NCBI GenBank assembly: GCA_033032175.1
Contig: CM065319.1
Location: 17,457,018 to 17,521,017, forward strand
DNA length: 64,000 nucleotides
Reading direction: 5' to 3'
Source of the DNA: Saturnia japonica
Taxonomy: Eukaryota; Arthropoda; Insecta; Lepidoptera; Saturniidae
In this document: piece after piece, positions 1-12,026 of the stretch
How positions within the stretch are numbered: position 1 is the first letter of the stretch
Layout of the letters: the number at the start of each line of letters is the position of its first letter
The notes under the pieces: generated by a model
What the model was told of the DNA's origin: nothing
What the model saw: only the letters and a program-made list of their open reading frames with translations
The model's database searches: none
Made by a program: the position numbers and the translations under genes

Positions 1-532
1 AGCGCGATAGAATTTCAAAGGTGTTTAGAAATTCCTGCGGTAAATGTCTCACGGTGTGCTTCAATCGAGTTTTGAAGATAAAAATAGAACAAGCTATGAT
101 ATTGTTGTTATACCTAATATAATTTACAAAATTAAAAATTAAAACAGGCACATCGAGTCCATACAATAAACCAAAGAATAGACTATTTACAAGATTGATT
201 ACAACATTAGGTATATCCGACATTGAGAGACATAAATCTTAATTATTTAATTAAGTATGTTTAAGATGTACGATCGCGATGGAAACACACGATCAACTGA
301 ACATGCTGTTACTTAATTTTCCACAACTTTGCACCGATTTCGCGTCAACGAGAGATTACTATCAGTCTAATGATACTTTTTAGAACGCAATTTCAAAACG
401 TGCGTTAGATTTTTATCATCTGAACATATCCTAACTTGTATGATTAGATAATCCACTAACTATGAGCTAAAAGTCCTTTAGTCCTTATAAACCCATGTCC
501 GTAGGTCTGTACAAAATAATTGCATGTCTCAG
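1..532. other. non-coding DNA left of the possible plus-strand exon
   Basis: AT-rich, no open frame of note and no recognised repeat. It is presumably the last intron of the plus-strand gene if that gene is real. Confidence 0.35.
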
Positions 533-783
533 GAGCACTGAACGGATTATTGACCACCTGGATGTTGCTGAAGATCCAAGAGCATCAGTTATCGTGGCAA
601 GCGTGGCGCGACAGTACGCTCCACGTGCGCGTCAGCCTCGCTGATGAGGAGGAGATTCTCAGCTCGCGGTCCTCGGACGCAACCGTCGTCGGAAACTTGG
701 AAGGGACAGCTACTGCTGATAGGAGTACGAATGTCGCTGATCCATTCATGGTGGCTCTGCCTTTCACTCTGCCTGATCCTTAA
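533..783 (+). CDS. possible last exon of a convergent plus-strand gene (partial, unidentified)
   Basis: A catgtctcag acceptor is followed by an open frame of 82 codons that ends in TAA at 781-783: ALNGLLTTWMLLKIQEHQLS, WQAWRDSTLHVRVSLADEEE, then a Ser/Thr/Ala-rich tail ending ALPFTLPDP. The stretch is clearly richer in GC and CpG than its flanks, like the other exons in this window. An AATAAA lies 440 bp further on. I do not recognise the protein. The hydrophobic 'LLTTWMLL' is too short for certain membrane insertion. The rest of the gene would lie left of the window. An exon on the opposite strand is less likely but not excluded. Confidence 0.4.
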
Positions 784-1222
784 GGTAGGAGTTGATTAAG
801 TGATTTTTCATCTCACCTTTCTTTGTTGTCTTTCTTTGTCGAATTGGTGACACGCTAGAATAGAAAATGGGATACTGAGGCAGAAGCTTTTTCTTGCACT
901 AGATTTTATGCGTTTTTATTTTGTTTTTATCTAGTCCAGTTGAGACCGGAAATCTTTTACATTTTGTGTCTGTGTTTTGGTATTAGAAAATATAGTATAA
1001 TTAATACTTTTTCAGGTATATAGCAGTACAAGGTATTTATCAAGTCAGAACAACCTCTCTGTCTTTACCTTTGTAAAAATGTCGTTATCTTTCATTTATT
1101 TAGTGATCACTACATTAGCTTTTTTCATTATTTTGATGTCGCTGATGATTTGTCATAATTCGCGAGCTCAAAGTTTTGAATAGTTATTAAAATTGTATTA
1201 AAACTGTATCATTTTATGAAAC

Positions 1223-1228
1223 AATAAA
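1223..1228 (+). promoter_or_regulatory. candidate poly(A) signal AATAAA
   Basis: A canonical hexamer inside 'aaacaataaaatgttgg', followed by a T/G-rich stretch (gttggtatga…tgtgtcttgtttt). It is well placed to end the 3' UTR of the possible plus-strand exon at 533-783. AT-rich DNA gives chance hits, so this is only suggestive. Confidence 0.35.
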
Positions 1229-2115
1229 ATGTTGGTATGACGTTATGTGTCTTGTTTTATATGGTTTTAGTAAGTTGCTATGTATTAATGGTGAGGTGAC
1301 CTACATATATGAAATTTTTAAACATTTACAAAATATACAACAAAAATTAAGTAAAATGGTCATTATTAGAAAATATTGTTACGATTCATAATAAAACAAT
1401 AGAAAATAAGAGAATACCTTGCGTAAGCAATGTAGATACTCGAAAAGATCGAGAGCCGCCATTATTAAGCATTTTTTTTGTAATAAATTTATGAAGGTTC
1501 ACAAATCGGGAACATGAACAGGTCGACAGGGGTGTAATAGTGTAGGTAATTAAATGGAGTTATTACATAAAATAATAAAACTATGAAAATGAGATAAACA
1601 ATGCAATTAGGCGCCTCTCTAACCCTGTGTAAAACATTAATTTAAACGGACTGCAGATCGGCCACACAGTTCAGTCTAATCGGAGCGACTACGAAGCGAA
1701 ATTGGAAAATATATACAAGAATAGGTACATACTGTGACAGAGCATAGTACGATCTCTGAATAAAGGTGTGCTATGGTATAAAGGTGTATAAGTAGTGCGT
1801 TTAAGAGCTAAAGAATGGTGAATAGTGCATGTATACTATTTTCGTGTCTTAGAAATAAATTCTTGCATTGCATTAAACGACATTATTAGTTTCCCACAGA
1901 CGTAAAAATTTTCACCACTTCTATAGCTCAGATAATGTACCCATGGTTAGGAAAATAAATAGTCCCTTTAAACTATTTTTATAACTATTATTTAGTAATT
2001 CAGCAACTTACAAAATTTTTTTTTTTTTTAATCTTAGTTTTAATTGTTAAAGGCCCAGTAAAACCGATGAGTGATGTCAATAATCTAAAATAAAACACTG
2101 ATATGTTATTAAATA

Positions 2116-2121
2116 TTTATT
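2116..2121 (-). promoter_or_regulatory. candidate poly(A) signal for the smoothelin-like gene
   Basis: TTTATT on the plus strand reads AATAAA in gene orientation, about 1.05 kb after the stop codon at 3174. It is one of several such hexamers expected in AT-rich DNA, so the choice is weak. Confidence 0.2.
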
Positions 2122-3173
2122 TAATTAATTCATTATTAAATATAAATTAACATCGGATTTAATAATTATTACAATATCAATTTCATAAAATCAATAGGCG
2201 AATACATCAAGCCGCTGTTAAATATGTCAATGTGAATATTTAAATAATATATATTTGTTAAAATAAAATCGATTATAGTGATCGCTGAGTGTAGGTACAC
2301 TATACAGTGCGATGCACTGCCCGAGGATTCCACTCCCTTATGCTTATAAATAAGAAGGAGCGATCCTCGAAACAATGCTGTGACACTCCGCCCTAATAAC
2401 CTAATCACCGATATATTATATTATGTTAAGTTAGTACTTACTTACTAAGAAAATCACATCTCGAGATAACGATAAATATATGAGATTAGCATCGAGACAA
2501 CGCTTGGAGAAACGACTTGGGCGGACACTGACATTATGAAAAACATTAATAAAAGAAAACAAACAAACAAATCAACAACAACATTCTCTCTTTGGAAAAA
2601 TTTCAAGTAATCAAACAACATAATAATTTGTGACATAAACGTTCGACTACTCATAACTAACACCGTGATCACTAACATAACATAAATCGATACATATATT
2701 TTCCAAAATAAACTATTCAAAACTGGTAACTTTTTACATACGGCCTAATAAAAAAGTAGCAGTAGATAAATGTCAATTTTTTTTTTGTATAGTTCTTCCT
2801 TTTCTTCGTGAAGAGAAAGGCAAAGGTATTTAAGACCATGCAGCCAAGTTAGATCAATTATAAATAAAATTTTCTACAGCTACTTTTTTCATTCGTAACT
2901 GTCAAAGTTGTCATTATTTCAACTTAATACAATATGGAAGGGCGTTTATAACCTCTTTTCATGTTGAAATTTGTTATAAATCACATTATCACATCAGGTT
3001 CTGTCAAAAACGTGTCTTTCAAAGTAGCACGAGAGACAGAAATCAGTAATATGAATATAACTGCGGGTTAAATTGGCAACATTAAACGGTTACTAATGAA
3101 TAAATGAGTTTTATAACAGTTTACTCGAGATAATGTATCGATTTCTGTTGATTGGCGTGCGAGTTGGTGACGT

Positions 3174-3297
3174 TCAATCTTGGTCTTTGAACCGTCGGTA
3201 TATAGACTGTACGTACGTGAAGACGCATTTCCAGTCTGGTTTGCGCATCGTCACCATGTCCTCCACGTCCAATAGAGGGTAGATGCCCGCCTTCTCA
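3174..3297 (-). CDS. smoothelin-like protein, coding exon 15 (end of the CH domain, stop)
   Basis: After a tttacag acceptor the frame completes a GAT codon and reads EKAGIYPLLDVEDMVTMRKP, DWKCVFTYVQSIYRRFKDQD, stop TGA at 3176-3174. 'LLDVEDM' and 'KPDWKCVFTYVQSIY' are the last CH helices. The protein ends nine residues after the CH domain, as is usual for smoothelins. It has 41 codons including the stop, in exact phase with exon 14. Confidence 0.92.
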
Positions 3298-3609
3298 CTG
3301 TAAATTAAAACGTACTATTCAAATGTAATTTATATTTAATTCCTAATTTAAATTTTGTATCAATGGATTGTATATTTGTTTTAGTGTTTTTGTCAAGCAC
3401 GCAGGGCTGGGGATAACTTTCTAAAGATTTCAAAATCGAGGAATGTTACATGAATCTTGATACCGGAAGTATACGATAAAGTTTTTTTTTAAATACCTCT
3501 AACCACGCCACCAGAGGTAAGATGGACACACTAAAATTGTCAACACAACAAACAAAACACAAAAAGTGAAAAATTTCTATTACACCTCTTTAAAAACTGT
3601 AATTAAAGT

Positions 3610-3905
3610 ACAACGACTTTTTGATCATAGACTTTCTGTCTGACATTTACAGTATTCATAAACAATGAGTATTATCTACATCACTTGTTGTCACTTTTCG
3701 TTGAGTGACAATGTCAATATTTGGGGGGGGGGGGGGGGTTGTCTAAGTACACTGGCACTTGCAGGTTAGGATTCGCAGTATTAATTAATTTATTTTAATA
3801 TATTAGTAACAGATATTATAGATAAATTTTACCTTTCTGCACTCCTTCTCCATATAAACTTTAACCATGCCAAATCTCACAGACTTCCGTGCACGCAATA
3901 CACTT
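3610..3905 (+). repeat. dispersed repeat A, copy 1 (inverted copy at 14507-14773)
   Basis: About 290 bp shares long near-identical runs with the reverse complement of 14507-14773. Shared parts include 'aacaatgagtattatcta', 'gttgagtgacaatgtcaa', 'taggattcgcagtatt', 'taacagatattatagat' and 'ccatataaactttaa'. It contains a 16-base G run at 3723-3738 where the other copy has six. No coding potential. It sits in the intron between exons 15 and 14. Probably a non-autonomous element; class not determined. Confidence 0.7.
3723..3738 (+). repeat. 16-base poly-G run
   Basis: An uninterrupted run of G inside dispersed repeat A. The sister copy at about 14650 has only about six, so this is an expansion after insertion or a base-calling error. 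Confidence 0.9.
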
Positions 3906-4111
3906 AAAAAGGTGTCCGAAGTTTTCTTCCCACGTATTAATAGTTATAATGATTTGGATAAACGAGAAAAATTACTAGGTTATCAGATATAAACGGGCTA
4001 TGACAGGTTTTTACTTGACTGCGAAAAAGGAGGATTAAGTTTTTCGAGCACATGTAGGGTATGTATGTATGTCTATTTCTTTGGCACGCTCTGTAGCATA
4101 AATAGTTGTTA

Positions 4112-6395
<2,284 letters not shown>

Positions 6396-6534
6396 CTCGT
6401 AGTCTCGGGTCTTGTCGCGACACCAATGCAGCAACCGTTCTTTAATAGTGAGTGCGCTGGCTTGCAGCGCTGGGTCCGTGAACTTGAAGTATGGCTGCGA
6501 TGGAGAGCCCGGGCTCTGCGGTGTCTTGGGTGAG
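6396..6534 (-). CDS. smoothelin-like protein, coding exon 13 (start of the CH domain)
   Basis: The 139-bp exon runs from a ttgtag acceptor to a GTACCC donor. After a Pro/Ser linker (SPKTPQSPGSPSQPYFKF) comes the first CH helix: 'IKERLLHWCRDKTRDYE'. The pattern LL-x-W-C-x-x-K-T-x-x-Y is diagnostic for a smoothelin/MICAL-like type-2 CH domain. It leaves in phase 0 and continues as '[14 protein letters not shown]' in exon 14. Confidence 0.9.
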
Positions 6535-7299
6535 CTACAACCGTCGGCTGATGTTAGTTAAGATCGCGCGGGTCGCTCGAACGCGCTGTTAGTCTTGCAC
6601 GTTCATTAGTTTCAGTGCTTCGAGAACGCGCTGTGCTTTATGATTAATTACCGGGATAGTATAAATCACGTGCGGCATCTCAACTATAGCTACCTAAGCG
6701 ACGCGACTGTCTCGGCCGAGCATCGTCTCAAGAATGGCGTGGCACGGCGTGGCACGCGTGATGCGGCGCGACACAAAGGTTATGTTCAGTCACAGTTAAA
6801 AGTACAAACACATGAAATGATGTTGATCTCTGTTGTCACCGCTTAGTTAAAATGATAATAATTTAGATAATCATGAGCGACCGGTGCCTTCTAATATGAG
6901 AGAAGTTATGTGCTGATGTATTTTTATACGTGTCTGTATGCACGTGCATTTTTTTGATAACCTGAGTAAGTATTATGGTATTCCGAAGCGAAAGTTTTCT
7001 TTGATGATCATGTATTTTTAAAATGAGGCGACTAAATTAACGTTATGATAATATTATGTATAATATAATTACTTGTAAATTATTCCTTAATCGTTTCTCA
7101 TTTATCGGCTGCCGGAAAAGAATAAATAAAAATACATTATATTAAATAAAATAATGAAGCTATAAGATAAAAAATAATGTCTGATATAATAATAATATAA
7201 TGAATAGATTGAATTGAACGCATTGAATAGTTCAAAATAAATAATTGTGTATTTGGTTTGTGATTTATTTTAATTTGTATCGTGAGAAGCGTCACTTAC
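6535..7299 (-). other. intron between exons 13 and 12, with a CpG-rich block
   Basis: At 6550-6770 the DNA is CpG-rich ('gatcgcgcgggtcgctcgaa', repeated 'ggcgtggcac'), out of character with AT-rich introns. An open frame crosses it on the plus strand but has no homology I recognise. It could be a promoter or other regulatory element, or an old GC-rich repeat. Confidence 0.45.
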
Positions 7300-7393
7300 T
7301 TGGGGCTGGTGGTGGAGTTTTGTTTTTCGAGCTGACGGAACTTGGCAAACGGCGAGACAGGCTTGGGAGCCGGTCGAGTCATGCTCTCTGTCA
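7300..7393 (-). CDS. smoothelin-like protein, coding exon 12 (pre-CH conserved motif)
   Basis: The 94-bp exon runs from a ctccgcag acceptor to an AA|GTAAGT donor. It reads VTESMTRPAPKPVSPFAKFR, QLEKQNSTTSP. From memory of the family, the run 'SPFAKFRQLxxQNS' just ahead of the CH domain is also seen in vertebrate smoothelins, which strengthens the assignment. It enters in phase 1 and leaves in phase 2, matching exon 13. Confidence 0.85.
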
Positions 7394-8263
7394 CTGCGGA
7401 GAATTTAAATTAAGACTTTACTAAGCTAATAATTTAGTTTAAAAAAACATACGATATATATTTATTAGGAGGTGTAGACCGTGTAGAATGCAGAGTTAAG
7501 GTATTTGATAGTACTGTGACCTTATTGTAATTATTGCTGTCGATAAATTTCAACGTTATTTTAAATTTAACATTTAGATAATGGTTAACATAATGAAAAA
7601 ACAGTCACTCGTTTTTCTAATCAATTATTATTTCCCATAGATAAATCAAATTAAAAAATAAATATCTAAAATTTTATCATCATCAGATTAATTTTTCGCT
7701 ATTCGCGGTGCTTGGCAATTAATAATTTTTTTTTTTAAATCTGAAGTTCAAATCAAAACAAAAATAACACAGCTCACTAAATCCTGCCTACTCTGTATTT
7801 TGATAGTGTATTTAGTCAGGCAGACAGTCCCTTGCCAGTCAGTCTCTCTATCCACCCTCTACCTGAGCTATGCAGCTGTGAAATCAATTTATTTTTTTAC
7901 AACCCTAATCCTAAAAAGGCTCATATCAGTACGATAGTTTATCAAAGACAGCACTCACATCAGTATAGTAAGGGTTCGTGAATCGAAGCGTACAGATGAC
8001 CGGAGAAGATGACCCCGCTCTTTAATTTAGGCCCAAACTGCATTCAACTCGCGTGTTTAGATATAGATATCTAAGTACTTTTTTCTCTCTATTGTATTAT
8101 GTATAAGACATATCTTTTTTGATAATAATGTTATTAAAGACCTCTCTCTATACCATACGTATATTATTATTGTAATTATTTCTTATAACAAGCTAATCGT
8201 GAATCTAATCGTAAATACTAAAATGAGATATAGTATAAAAGAAATGTATGTATATATAAGTAC
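7394..8263 (-). other. intron between exons 12 and 11
   Basis: About 870 bp, AT-rich with scattered pyrimidine tracts at 7820-7900. No exon or repeat is recognised. Confidence 0.6.
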
Positions 8264-8353
8264 CTTTAGAAGTTTTTGTTGTGGTGCTACTGCTAACGAT
8301 TTTTTCAGATGAATCCCTCCTGACGCTCGATGTCACTGTCACCTCCGCTTCTT
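8264..8353 (-). CDS. smoothelin-like protein, coding exon 11 (linker to the CH domain)
   Basis: The 90-bp exon has a tttgcag acceptor and a GTACTT donor, phase 1 in and phase 1 out. It codes EAEVTVTSSVRRDSSEKIVS and SSTTTKTSK, a disordered Ser/Thr-rich linker. It can be spliced directly from exon 9 (…MAEQE|E…). Because both ends are phase 1, skipping it also keeps the frame, so it could be a cassette exon (inference). Confidence 0.75.
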
Positions 8354-8743
8354 CTGCAAACGAAACGGAACGTCAGTCGTCAGTCGTCTCGCGCACTAAC
8401 AAACTATGTACTCAAAAACTCAAAACTAATTCTATGTCGGAACACTCGGAAAACAACTAGCAAGACATATACAACGATACTTATAAGCTATTAGTCAAAG
8501 TAACACGGTTACGGGGCACGCAATAGACACGGATGTATATTATGTACAGTGCCACGGGGCGACGGGCGCGAGGCGGGGGGCGGTTCGGGGCACATGCGAC
8601 AGGGTCTGATGGTGGGGGGAGAGGGGACTGCGGGGTGAAAGGGGTGGCGCGACACAAGCGGCGACAGGCAGCCCACACACACACGACTCACGCGCGTCTC
8701 GTTCGCGTCTCTCGCTCCTAACTAGTGGAATGTTAGCCGGGCG
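8354..8743 (-). other. 3' UTR of the long-exon form, continuing to intron before exon 11
   Basis: From 8743 down to about 8530 the DNA stays GC- and CpG-rich like exon 10, which suggests it is transcribed 3' UTR. The open frames on both strands here are shadows of base composition. I see no clear AATAAA in gene orientation before exon 11. Confidence 0.5.
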
Positions 8744-11700
8744 CTATGCGAGCCCCGACACCAGGTCTTCGAACGCGTCGTCCGCATTGCTCTCATCCAG
8801 GAACTGCAGCTCCGTAACCGCCGGCATCGTGCGGCTGCGCCCCAGTGAGTAGGGGGCAGGCGGATCCCGAGCGCGTCCTCCCCGAGCTCGCGCACCGCCC
8901 TCAGCTCGTCCAGCGAAGTACGCCTCCACCGTTCGCTTTTTCTCGATGACTTGTTCGCGTGCGATCCCTCCCTCGTACAACTTCGGTACCGCTAGTAAGT
9001 GCATGGACTTAGCGCGCGCCACCACCCGCCGCGGCGATACCGGCTTCGAGCCCACCGCTGCTGCAGCCGACACTGCCTGCCACGATCCAGAACGCGACAG
9101 CGGGGCGCTCCCCACGCTGGCCGCCGAGGAACTCGAGCCGACCGACTCACGGGACGCTCCTAGCGCTGATTCCCGTCGCCTGCGCTCGATCTGCGCGAGT
9201 ACATCACGTTTAGGTGAAGAGAGTTTGTCTAGCGCGCCCCGTAGGCTTTCAGCGGCAGGTCCGCGTGCATCTTCTCCGCGCGTGCGCACTCCTGCTGTGA
9301 TGGTGGCTGAACCGCGCACGGGCCCACGCATCACGCGCGTCACTACACTGCCGTGCTCTGTGGCCACATCCTCGTGGTAGCCGTTCATGCGTGAAGCGTC
9401 ACCGTTCGCCAGTGCACGGGGTGACGATATATGGTTCGGGCTTCGAGGGGAGGGTGGATGGCGGGGTGACAGGTTCGGCCGGTGTCGATCCGTGTCATTG
9501 GTGACGACGTCGGGCAAGTAGTCAACCTTGTGTGCTCGTGTTCTCTCGATGTCTGGCGTGCGCTGGAGCGGGACAAATGCAGTGACTCCTCCAAGAGGCG
9601 TGTAGTCAGTGACGGTGTAGGCGGGCGGTTTGCGATCAGCCGGCCGTGATTCCATGTCACGGCGGTTTCTCTCTCGGATCTGACGTTCGTAAAACTCTAT
9701 CTGTAAGCGCTGCGTGTCCGGCTTAGTGTCGGGGAGTCGGGCATCGTCAGCGCGCCGGACCAGCTGCGGTGCCGACAGCTCACCCTGGCTGGGAATGGGT
9801 CGCGTGGTATGTTCCACGGCCGGCGGAGGCGCGTGGGCGGATTGTGCCGGTGCATCGTACGTGGGGGGACGAAACCGCGGGATAGGTTGCCTATCGCTCT
9901 CAGGACCAACAGGTGCCGCGCGCGGTGTTATGGACGACGCAGCAAATACGGCTTGATCAGAAACGGGCGGATACAGTGGTGGAGCGGGCGGGAATGCAAG
10001 TGGGGCTGTAGAACCGGTGTTATATGGGAACGGGAAAGAGGGACCTTCCGAGGCAGGAGATGGAGCGGCACCCGTCGATGGTGGACTCCATATGTGGGCA
10101 GGGTTCCGCGTGGGCGATGCGATCTTCGCTGGCGGCTTGAACGCTGACATCGGAGCGTGTGAAAATTGGTTGACGGGGATTGGGCGCGTAACAAACGGTT
10201 TTATGACGAAAGGTTTAGTCGGGATCTGTGGAATTTGCGGAACTGGTGGTTGGGATGAAGAATTCAAGGATCCAGTGGAACTTGAAAACTGTTTTCGGTC
10301 GTGCTGGACAACGGTGGAAGCCGAGGGATAAGATTGCATCATTTTGGGGGCAGTCAGAGCCGAATGGTAGGGCGGCACCGGATCGGGCGGAACATACGGA
10401 TGTGCGGGTGGAGTGACGGGAACTGTTGTTGGAGGAACTGATTTCGAGAAGTTTGTACGGGTGGGTTCGCGGCGCTCCGTCACCCATGGAGGTTTAATTA
10501 CCGCGGGGTTTGGTTCAGCGAAAAACTTGCGAGGGCGAAGTGCTGGTCCGTTTACTTCATTAGCCTTCCAGAAACTCCGAGCGGAGGAGGCACTAGAAGA
10601 GCGCGCGTTTTCATTGTGTTCACGGCTCTCGAATGTGTTCTTTATGTTTCCGAACCTACTGCTCCAGTTGGAGTGAGCGATAGGGTCACGATCCGTTTGC
10701 TCATTTTTCTTCATAAAAGCTACAAACTTTCTATCGTTCTCGGTCTGTGGCATAAACTCCGGGAGAGCCGGCCGCCTCTGTCCTTCTTCGTCAGTATCAC
10801 TGTCTACTCGATACCCACCGAGCGGTCGACCGATGTCGATGGTGTTTGCGCGCTTCATGCGTAGTTTTTTGTTATTACTAAACCTGTCTGCGGACTTCGA
10901 GGAGTCGTCGAGAGTAGCTTGAGGTGCCGCGAAATTATACGTAGGTGGTGGCGGCACGTACAGGCTCATGCGCTTTGGTTCATCACGTGAGTGTTGCCGT
11001 GGCGCCGGAGGCGACGTATCTCTGGGCCCAGGCCTTGACGACTCCTTGCTTATCTGTGCGTGGGAGTTGAATTTGTTGGCGATGGTGGCGATACTTGTAT
11101 TAGTATCAGAGGGGCGGCGTTCGGTGCGCGGTGACGATTCCGTTCGGCTTGTATTGGCGACAGAGTGCCTGAAAAATTCTGGTCGTCTGGGCGCTGGAGC
11201 TCGTCTCTTGATAGTGATGGCATCTCTAGTGATCTTTGGAGGCTCGTAAGTGGCCGAGTTGATGACAGGAGGCTCCTTTCGTCGTGCAGGTACCGCATCG
11301 TGGAAGCTAACCTCCTCTAGACTCGGTTTGCGCTCGGGCGTCGTGGATTCGGTTCCGGCGGTGGTCGACGGCGTCGAGGCAGCTCCCGACGAGGAGAGCG
11401 GCTCTGCTCGCTCCGGACCGAGGTCGAGCTGTTCGCGGTCAACGAGCCGTCTCGCCTCCTCGAGCTCCTCGTGTGTAACTCCCACCGTGTACCTCGCGGC
11501 GCGACTCCTCCTCTTGGGCTTACGCCGGCAGCCGTCGAGGCGATCGGCAGTATCGAGTGCGTCCTCGAGTCTATCCGCTAGTGTGAGCAGAGCTCGCGCC
11601 TGAGGGTGCGCAGTGGGTGGAGCGAGTGCGGCGCGAAGCCGTGCCAGGGAGCGCCGCACATCAGCGACGACATCAGCGGGGGCGGCGCCGAGCCCAGCCA

Positions 11701-11835
11701 GCAGCTTGTCGCCGGCACCACCGAGCAGACCCTGCAATAGCGGCAGCAGGAGAGACTCACCTCGCGTCTCTCCACCCTCCGTGTTCTCCGGCTCGCCGGC
11801 CGCCGCTAGCGCTTCGGTGACTGCGCTCGCGCATG
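8744..11835 (-). CDS. smoothelin-like protein, alternative long 3' coding exon 10 with its own stop
   Basis: The open frame of 1,030 codons begins after a ttcggcag acceptor (phase 1: GCA TGC GCG, residues A-C-A-S-A-V-T-E) and ends at TAG 8746-8744. Residue make-up by region: an Ala/Leu-rich helical start (to about residue 110, 'LLQGLLGGAGDKLLAGLG'); a charged, disordered stretch with RKPSLEE; a long Pro-rich middle; a basic helix 'FYERQIRERNRRDMESRPAD' near 9680; Ser-rich repeats; then 'REQVIEKKRTVEAYF' and an acidic end 'LDESNADDAFEDL'. GC and CpG content is far above that of exon 4. Splicing from exon 9 to this exon excludes the CH domain unless an internal donor is used, so it looks like an alternative C-terminus. 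The upstream frame through the 115-bp intron contains a stop, so retention is not productive. Confidence 0.82.
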
Positions 11836-11950
11836 CTGCCGAATAAGACATAGATGATATTGATATTATTTTGATATAAGATATCATTTCATAGACTAAA
11901 AGTAATAAGATAAATGATAATAACATTTTTAGATTAAACAAGAGACTGAC

Positions 11951-12026
11951 CTTCCTGTTCGGCCATGAGTGTGCGGATGCGCGCGCGCAGTCGGCGACGC
12001 TGTTCGTAATCGCTGCACTCTTCCAA
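11951..12026 (-). CDS. smoothelin-like protein, coding exon 9 (second half of smoothelin repeat 3)
   Basis: The 76-bp exon starts after gttccag and ends at GTCAGT in phase 1. It codes LEECSDYEQRRRLRARIRTL and MAEQE, which matches 'LEKVTGYEQRRRIRAQIR' of exon 5 closely and exon 2 more loosely. This exon is the branch point of the transcript. Both the long terminal exon at 11835 and the CH-side exon at 8353 begin in the phase it leaves. Confidence 0.88.

Larger units (their letters stand above)
784..3173. other. intergenic region between convergent genes, including both 3' UTRs
   Basis: AT-rich DNA with no convincing open frame on either strand. The short frames at 2169-2720 have no coding character. 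It should hold the 3' UTR of the plus-strand exon (left) and of the CH form of the smoothelin-like gene (right). A lepidopteran-style repeat scrap may sit at about 2790-2850 ('ttcttcgtgaagagaaaggc'). Confidence 0.5.

Noticed and set aside
2169..2720. Minus-strand frames of 79 and 88 codons after the CH stop
   Set aside because: AT-rich, hydrophobic by composition, no splice link. They lie in the likely 3' UTR or intergenic DNA.
8946..11846. Long open frames on both strands over exon 10
   Set aside because: GC-rich coding DNA gives long shadow frames. Only the minus-strand frame of 1,030 codons has matching splice sites and known neighbours.
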